DNA from: Azadirachta indica
Lineage: Eukaryota; Streptophyta; Magnoliopsida; Sapindales; Meliaceae
Direction: 5' to 3'
DNA: 64,000 bases
NCBI GenBank assembly: GCA_022749755.1
Contig: CM040449.1
Coordinates: forward strand, 9,557,657-9,621,656
Shown: piece by piece, positions 57,898 to 64,000 of the stretch
Position numbering within the stretch: position 1 is the stretch's first letter
Layout of the letters: every line of letters begins with the position of its first letter
Translations under genes and position numbers: made by a program
The notes under the pieces: model-generated
Seen by the model: the letters and a program-made list of their open reading frames with translations, nothing else
Told to the model about the DNA's origin: nothing
The model's database searches: none

Positions 57898-58718
57898 ACC
57901 TCGTCACAAATACCGAACCACAACTTTGTGCCAACATCAAGCCACAACTTTCTCCAATGACTTAAAACCTAGATACAAGTACAACCTAACATAATCAATA
58001 AAACTCTACAAGTAACAAAAATGCGTAAAATTAATTCAATAAGAGATGAAATTACAAAAATGAAATTGTTAGATAACAAACCTCAACAACTGTTATCAAA
58101 AGATTCGAATATGAGACAACGTGGTCCAATACAAAATCAAAGCAAATGAAACAATTGGAATGCAGCCAATGCTTCAACAACAAAGCTATAAATTTGACGG
58201 CGATAGTAAAGATTGGGCAATGTTGACTTTGGGTCAGAGCAAGTTTGACTTTAAAATGATTTTTGGACATTGAGAAAATTTTGGGGTCAATTTTGGGTTT
58301 TGTCTTAACCCCAAAACGATGTCATTTTGACCTAAAAAAAAAAATAATATGTAACAATGTTGTTTCAATTTTTGGCCAAAAAAATTAAAACTAAAGGAAG
58401 CAATTTAACTTATACGCATTAACAAAACAGTATGATGCCATTTTTATTCTTTAGAACCTCAAATTACTCATCAAACAACATTGTTTGATGGGTAAATAAT
58501 TTTTGCCATTCTATCGCAAGTTATATGTCATAGAATTTTAACATTCATTTGTCACAAAATTTCCAATAATAGACTCCAGATTTAGTTTGTCACAAAATTC
58601 TCGAAACTAAACTTCAAATTTAGTGCAAAAATTCTTGATAGAATTATATTGGGGCTTTGTGACAAAAGTCATTTCTATCACAGGGTCCTTTGTCAAAAAG
58701 CTTTCCTTTGTAGTCGTG
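57898..58718. other. CACTA 5' subterminal region and right TIR
   Basis: Non-coding. Contains several TTTGTCACAAA and TGTCATAGAAT-like motifs (58,480-58,690) like those beside the left TIR (32,760-32,900). The terminal bases read CTTTGTAGTCGTG on the plus strand. Confidence 0.6.
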
Positions 58719-60916
58719 TGATATGATACAAATAAAGTAAACATATATAATTTAATATTGATGACATTTCATTTATGAAGATAGTTAAAAAAAGATAACA
58801 TAGATTTGTTTAAACTTCCAAACAGAGGATATCCATTCAAAATAAAATAATAGAAAAGTAAATTGTATATAATTATAATATGATTCTTTTTTCATAAAAA
58901 GGTTGGGCTCTTTAAAAATACATCAAGAATAAAAAGGTGATAAAAATAATCACTGCAAATCTACAAGAATACATTATTAGAACTTATAAACCTTCACATG
59001 ATATTATTATTAAATTTTATTTAACAAAAAAATGATAAGTATATCATTAATTAAAAATATTGATATATTTAGAAAATAAACAAAAGTATGAAGTTGGGAA
59101 AAAAAAAAAATGGAGGCTAAGAGGAAATAAGCTAGTTAAGTGTGTATATATATTTTATATTTTTATAAATTATATATATAATTGTATATTATGTAAATAA
59201 TTTTTCATTTAAAATATTATAATATTAATTTCAAAGGATTATATCGGATTTTAATAGATTGGCAATGTAAATTCACAATCAAATCTATGAATAAAATTTC
59301 AAAATTTTCATTTCCATGTGATCCACTGATCATCTAATCCAATAAAAAGCATATTGAACTAGATTGAATTGTGTGGATTAGTTAGGTTGAATTGAATTCT
59401 TAACCCTCTTTTTTTTAGGCTTGGTTGCAATAATATTCAAACTTCTTTGTTCATTCATTTTAAGTTTCTCCAACTGGTGAAGTAATTTGCTACTATCTTG
59501 TGATCAGTCCTTTGCCATATCTTGTAAATATTAGTTTGTACTTGTGCTATTCTTTAAAATATGCACACTTACCCTTGTGCATATATAGGAAAGCACATTT
59601 ATATGTCTGACACTCTTTAGTTATTTGCTATAACATTCCCTTAATTAGCATTGGCAACAAAGCCCAAACTTGGCTTAATCTTAGCTTTTATTTTTCAAGA
59701 CCAGACCCAAGTCAAATCTTAACTATGAAATAACATAGTTTATAGGTCTAGGCTTGAAGACCTAGCCTGAGCAATACATATTCAACCCAAATTTTAATAA
59801 ATTTATTTGAGTCCAAACTGGGTTTTTATAAGGTTGGCTAGAATCCAAATTTTGAACAACTCTATTGCGAGCTGTAACAGCCTAAACCTAGAGTGGGCCG
59901 AGTCAAATTCTAACCCAAAATCACATCTGGTTGGGCCAAATTCAAATGTAGTGTATCCAAGTCAAGGCTAGGCTTTTATGAAATTGGCCCGAACTTTGAT
60001 TCTTACCAACCCTACTCTCAATGCCTTAGCATTAGAACTACAAGTTGATACATCTTGAACTTCAAGGATCTAGCATTAGAAGTTTAGATGATTCCCATTA
60101 GAAATAGTAAGAATACATGTAAGAACAAATAACTGCTAAAGGCTTAGATAATTCTTTTTTTTTTAATCCTTGTATTTATAGGAACATAAGGGTAATTTTA
60201 GTTTTATTTGAGGACCAAAGGTAAACTACAACATATATAGTGTTCTTATGAAATGGTGATTGTAAATTGCATTATAGTGATCTTGATTGATGATTATTAT
60301 TGTTTACATAGTGATGAATGTTGTGGCCAATGACTGCTTTCTTTATTTGTGTTCCTCTTACACTCGATCAATCACTGTACTCTTCTCTTCTCAACCATAT
60401 TTGATGTATATACTCTTTTCAGAGTAGTAAATTATCATCACGATAACAACTCTAAGTTTTAGACAATTAGATCTAACTTATTGTGATACCATAAAGAGTA
60501 TTGACTAATATATATCATATGGATTATCATTTTGATTTATTTCTTAATTCTTGTCATGTAAATATAGAAATGATAGTTGTTAAATCTCTATATAAAATAT
60601 TTATAGAGAAAGATTCTCTTGGATATCAAACAAAATCTTTAGCTTCTTCATTTGATTAGTATAAAACTTTCTAATTTCATTACTTTGTTATTTGTTCATT
60701 AAGTAATATAATAAGATGTTGTAATATAAACAATTATTTTAAGATCAAATTCCATTAAAATAAATTTGAAGTCTAACCAAATAAATAAAATTTGAAAAAT
60801 ACGAGAATTTGCCAAAAAGGGATCAAGAGTAGCATATATACCCTTGTTTTTTTTTTTTCTCTAAGTAGAAAGATGAAGATGTTGAAATCTAAATTCTAAA
60901 GTTAGTTCTTTACCTA
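58719..60916. other. AT-rich intergenic DNA with a GGCCCGA-type dispersed repeat
   Basis: No gene seen. 59,690-60,010 has repeated AAGCCCAAACTTGG, GGCTAGGCTTTTATGAAATT and TTGGCCCGAAC-like phrases, the style of a plant MITE or SINE. Ends not resolved. Confidence 0.4.
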
Positions 60917-61566
60917 ATAATTTAAGTCTACCAAATAATTATTATAATCTCATAGCCAAAATTGTATATTTAAATTTTTATTTTTGTAATTCAGGTAGTC
61001 TGGAATATGCTTATTCTATTAACAATAACGAATAAGAGTTTGGTGTATCATAAGGGTATGATTTTTCACTTTCATCAATTTTTTTTAAAAAAAAAAAAAA
61101 AAAGCTCTTACATTTTTGGATTAATAACAACTCACCTCTTGATAAGGGTTTCTACTAGGGTTCAAGCTTTGCTGTTTATAGATTTCTCTCTTGAAATATT
61201 TGTGGAAGTAGAAATTGTCGAATTTAAACATACATATACATTGATAGTTCTATCATAGTATCTATATAAATTTTCAATAGATCCCTAACTTGTAAATATT
61301 TTTAGTATTAAAATAAGCATGAATGACAAGTTACTCAGAATAGGTTTCCACTTAACTATTTTTCCCTGTTATATAAAAATAAACGAAAACCCTCTTGCTG
61401 TAGGGTTTAAAGTGGTAGACTTCTGACATGGGATATAAAATTTTTAATTATACAATAATTAAATAATTTAAAATAAATTAATTTTATTTTTTTAATTAAC
61501 ATAATTTAAAATGAAATTTATTAAAAGCAAAAGAAACCCAAAGACCTTCTTCTTTTCTTTCTCTTG
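60917..61566. repeat. Repeat B: second copy of repeat A with unoccupied gypsy site
   Basis: 650 bp, co-linear with 42,431-42,591 plus 54,312-54,812. At 61,075-61,079 it has a single TCAAT where copy A carries the whole Tat element between TCAAT and TTAAT. A poly(A) run of about 18 follows at 61,085. A chance 83-codon frame crosses it. Confidence 0.88.
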
Positions 61567-62819
61567 CCAGGCCCTCGCCGCTCCCCAGTCAACATCCACC
61601 ATGCTTGTTGCCACCACCATCCGCCTCCACCACTAGAGTTGCCGCATTCTGTTTTTGAACTTAGGTTGGGAAAACTGCTTCACTTCGTGTGTTTGCTTTC
61701 GGTGCTATTTCGAGTTGTTTTGCTAGTGTTTTAGTTGTTAATTTGTGATCTTTTTAGTTTAATTTGATCGAACTTTGTTTATTATTGGATCGAATTATTT
61801 GCATTGTTAGATTACAATTCAACCTGTTATCAAATGAGATTTTGTTTGGGGTTCCAGTAAAATGCTTCATTTGGGAATTAATATTGTTTGGTTTGGTTTA
61901 TTTTTTCTCAGTTTAAATTTTTTCATAAAAATTTCCTGGTCTCAATTCTCTCTTTCATCGTCAAAATTTCTCATTATTATGAAGTATCTTTGGAAAAGCA
62001 TCAGTGTGGTTTGGAGCTATATTTACAGAATTAGTAACGGTAGAGAAATTTCAAACTTCCTTCTCTTGTAGCTAATTCTTTAAATTGATTTTTTTTTTAT
62101 TTTGTAATGATTTGAAAGAATTTTATTTGTTGCAGCAATTGTTAACTGGTTTTCTTTTTTTCTTTTCCACTGTAGATATAGATTTATTAGTGGTTGTCAC
62201 AGTCCAGTTTTGTTTGGGTTTCCTAAAACTAAATAGTATCAAAAGAATTTAGGTTTTCATCTTTTAAAATTGGACCAAACTAAATGAAAGTTAAAATTGG
62301 AATTAGATTTTTAATTGAACTAAAATGGTTGGTTCTAGCTTGGTCTAGTTTGATTTTTCACGTTTTTTTAAAAAATTATTTTTTAACTTTTGCAAAATAA
62401 TGTCGTTTTGATGCTAATATATTAAAAAAAATGACATCGTTTTGGTAATAAAATATATTAAAAATTATTTTTCGATTTGGTTCAAATTTTTTAGAATAAA
62501 ATCGAAACTGAACAAAAAATTTAGTTTTTTTAAAATTAAAACCGAATCAGACTGAATATTAATCAAAATCATAATTGAATTTATCGATTTTAATTTGATC
62601 TAATTTTTTTTTTTTTTTTTTTTTGGATTCTATGTCTTATCTATGTAGTTTATTTTCTTTGAAAATATAGAGTATGTGAGAATGATATAACATTGTTATA
62701 TCAATCTGTATTTTGAAGAGTCAGTAGATGTCTACTCTAATTTTAAGTGTTTTTTTTGTGTTCTTGTCTTGATAATATGATCCTTAAATTATATAAGGTA
62801 TGTTTTTAATTTGAGTTTG

Positions 62820-62864
<45 letters not shown>

Positions 62865-63483
62865 TTAAGGGAGATCGACAAGTATCCCTGTTAAGTTTTC
62901 ACTTGTTTTACGCCTATTAGAAAAAAAATAGACAATAACCTCCCTATTATTATAAATTTTTTATTAACAGAAAATTTGTGCTTTTACATGAATGCCTCTA
63001 TTGACTTTATATTGACTTTGTGCCAACTTATTAATCAAATATTTAAATTAAAAATAGATCATTTTTCTAAAAATAAATTAATAATTATTTGTAAAATAAT
63101 TTAAATTTTATACTATTATATTCTTAGATAGACATTAATTAATTTGTAGATAAATATAAATTAATTTGCATGAATATTTAAATTTGTAAATGTTTTAGAT
63201 AATTTATTAATGAAATAAGTTAAATTTTATATTATTATATTTTAGATAAACATAAATCAATTTGTATAGTTTAAATTTTATACTATTATATTTGTTTATA
63301 GATAAACATTTTTTAATTTATAAAAATATTTTTAGATTAAAACATAATTATTAATCACCATTTTCACTTGTAAAATTCCTGCAGTACCTAGAACTAGAAT
63401 CCAAAAAAATATAACTTTACCAATATTAGTTTTTATAGATACTATTAAATTACAACAGTTTGTACATATTCCTAACAATATTC
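61567..63483. other. AT-rich intergenic DNA downstream of repeat B
   Basis: 61,567-61,640 is GC-richer (CCAGGCCCTCGCCGCTCCCC) and looks like a gene leader, but no gene follows. 62,420-62,470 has repeated AATGACATCGTTTTGG/AATGTCGTTTTGATG phrases. 62,600-62,625 is a T run. The (TTA)n array is listed separately. 63,000-63,360 contains imperfectly repeated AAATTTTATACTATTATATT blocks (about 60 bp apart). Confidence 0.45.
62824..62864. repeat. (TTA)n microsatellite
   Basis: About 13 uninterrupted TTA/ATT units. Likely polymorphic. Confidence 0.95.
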
Positions 63484-63999
63484 TCAGGAAGAAGGCAATC
63501 TTTGAGAACGATTTATGTCAACAATATCTATAGCAGCACCTGCAACGAGGCTAAAGAACATCAACTTTTTGTTCAAAGTCACAATTTCTGGAACTTGAAC
63601 CCTAGCAGAAGCTAATGCATTTTGGCAATATTGAGTTTGGGTACCAGCAAGCATAGCATCATAGTTTGCTGTGGGAGGATCTTCATTAAGCTCTCGCATT
63701 GAAACATTGAAATCTCCAGCTGCAACATTATACCAATAAATGCAATCTTCCATTGCAGCTTTATACGCGGACTTGGTGTATTTGCTCGTCAACAAAACCC
63801 TAATACGTTCGCGAGTCATTATGGTATCAGACATCGCTATTTTCAGGACACCATTTGCAAGAGCTAATGGGGTTGAAGCTGAGGCTGTTTGGGGATTGGA
63901 TTTAAGCACTTTCATGCATAAATGTTGGTATTCATGGGTTCTGTTGCAAGCCTTTTGGAACAAACAGCATTGAACTTTCTGATGGGTTGTTGCAGACAT
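63484..63999 (-). CDS. Pectin methylesterase / invertase inhibitor-like protein (5' end beyond the window)
   Basis: A 171-codon minus frame starting at ATG 63,999-63,997 and reaching the window edge. PMEI-family proteins are small secreted four-helix bundles that inhibit pectin methylesterase or acid invertase in the cell wall or vacuole. The diagnostic cysteines are present: C18 and C28 nine residues apart (KACNRTHEYQHLCMKVLKS) and C86 with C125 (MEDCIYWYNVA, TQYCQNALA). The C-terminus VAGAAIDIVDIN also fits. The first residues resemble the start of the mature protein, so the true start and signal peptide probably lie beyond 64,000 and the Met may be internal. Which enzyme it targets cannot be told. 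No lesions visible. Confidence 0.8.
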   Translation of the reverse strand: MSATTHQKVQCCLFQKACNRTHEYQHLCMKVLKSNPQTASASTPLALANGVLKIAMSDTIMTRERIRVLLTSKYTKSAYKAAMEDCIYWYNVAAGDFNVSMRELNEDPPTANYDAMLAGTQTQYCQNALASARVQVPEIVTLNKKLMFFSLVAGAAIDIVDINRSQRLPSS

Positions 64000-64000
64000 T

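Larger units (their letters stand above)
32737..58718 (-). mobile_element. CACTA (En/Spm) DNA transposon, ~26 kb, with nested insertions and an internal duplication
   Basis: The left end CACTACTACAAAATTGG at 32,737 pairs with the right end read on the minus strand, CACGACTACAAAGG (ending 58,718), matching 11 of the first 13 bases. Flanking trinucleotides are TTA and TGA, only 2 of 3. Both subterminal regions carry repeated GTGACAAAA / TTTGTCATA / TGTCACAAA motifs, typical of CACTA transposase-binding regions. Genes read on the minus strand: transposase (two partial copies), then a Ulp1-like region toward the left end. Insertions inside include a solo LTR, repeat A with a Tat gypsy element, and a second LTR-like segment near 34.8-36.7 kb. 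All coding regions are broken, so the element is dead. An alternative reading is two overlapping CACTA remnants. Confidence 0.65.

Noticed and set aside
32737..58718. A firm 3-bp CACTA target duplication
   Set aside because: Flanking TTA and TGA agree at only two of three bases; ends are reported as imperfect.
1..64000. tRNA, rRNA, miRNA precursors, CRISPR arrays, organelle-derived segments
   Set aside because: No cloverleaf with A/B boxes, rRNA blocks, spaced palindromic repeats or plastid/mitochondrial gene sequence recognised by eye; a covariance-model search was not possible.

Overview
The window is AT-rich nuclear DNA of a eudicot plant, probably a woody rosid; the species cannot be fixed from sequence alone. 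The evidence is plant-type spliced genes (an AP2/ERF factor of the ABR1 type, a pectin-methylesterase/invertase inhibitor), a decayed plant ribonucleotide reductase gene, and dense plant-type transposons (copia, Ty3/gypsy of Tat and chromovirus type, CACTA, hAT- and MULE-like MITEs). Only two genes look functional. No tRNA, rRNA or CRISPR array was recognised.

Region by region. 1-384: the 3' end of a Ty1/copia element (end of RNase H, polypurine tract, 3' LTR). It sits inside an exon of a class I ribonucleotide reductase large-subunit (RNR1) gene, whose degraded downstream exons run to 3,322. 3,323-9,389: AT-rich, with possible unidentified pseudoexons and small tandem duplications. 9,390-15,762: four copies of one long-TIR MITE family, plus a telo-box/site II promoter-like module. 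16,900-19,263: the one clear complete gene, an ABR1-like ERF transcription factor (two exons, 443 aa) with TATA box, two upstream ORFs and a poly(A) signal. 21,290-21,850: a G-box/ABRE-rich promoter-like island with no recognised gene. 24,384-28,925: three kinds of MITE or fold-back element, one carrying a GC-rich 26-bp minisatellite.

29,000-32,006: a badly decayed chromovirus-like gypsy gag/protease on the minus strand. 32,737-58,718: a ~26-kb CACTA (En/Spm) element on the minus strand, with imperfect TIRs, a TNP2-type transposase, DUF4218 and DUF4216 regions and a Ulp1-like protease remnant. Its middle (~2.9 kb) is present twice. Between the copies lie a solo LTR and a copy of another repeat (repeat A/B). 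That repeat carries an 11.7-kb Tat-lineage Ty3/gypsy element (42,592-54,311) with paired LTRs and a target duplication, gag-pol on the minus strand, a degenerate tandem repeat and an antisense additional ORF on the plus strand. A further ~1.4-kb solo LTR is inserted in its integrase. The second copy of repeat A/B, at 60,917-61,566, preserves the unoccupied insertion site.

61,567-63,483 is AT-rich with a (TTA)n microsatellite. The window ends in the 3' part of a minus-strand PMEI-like gene. The genes do not form a pathway. The main content is a layered record of insertions: at least four nesting levels in the CACTA block, where relative ages can be read from the order of interruption.
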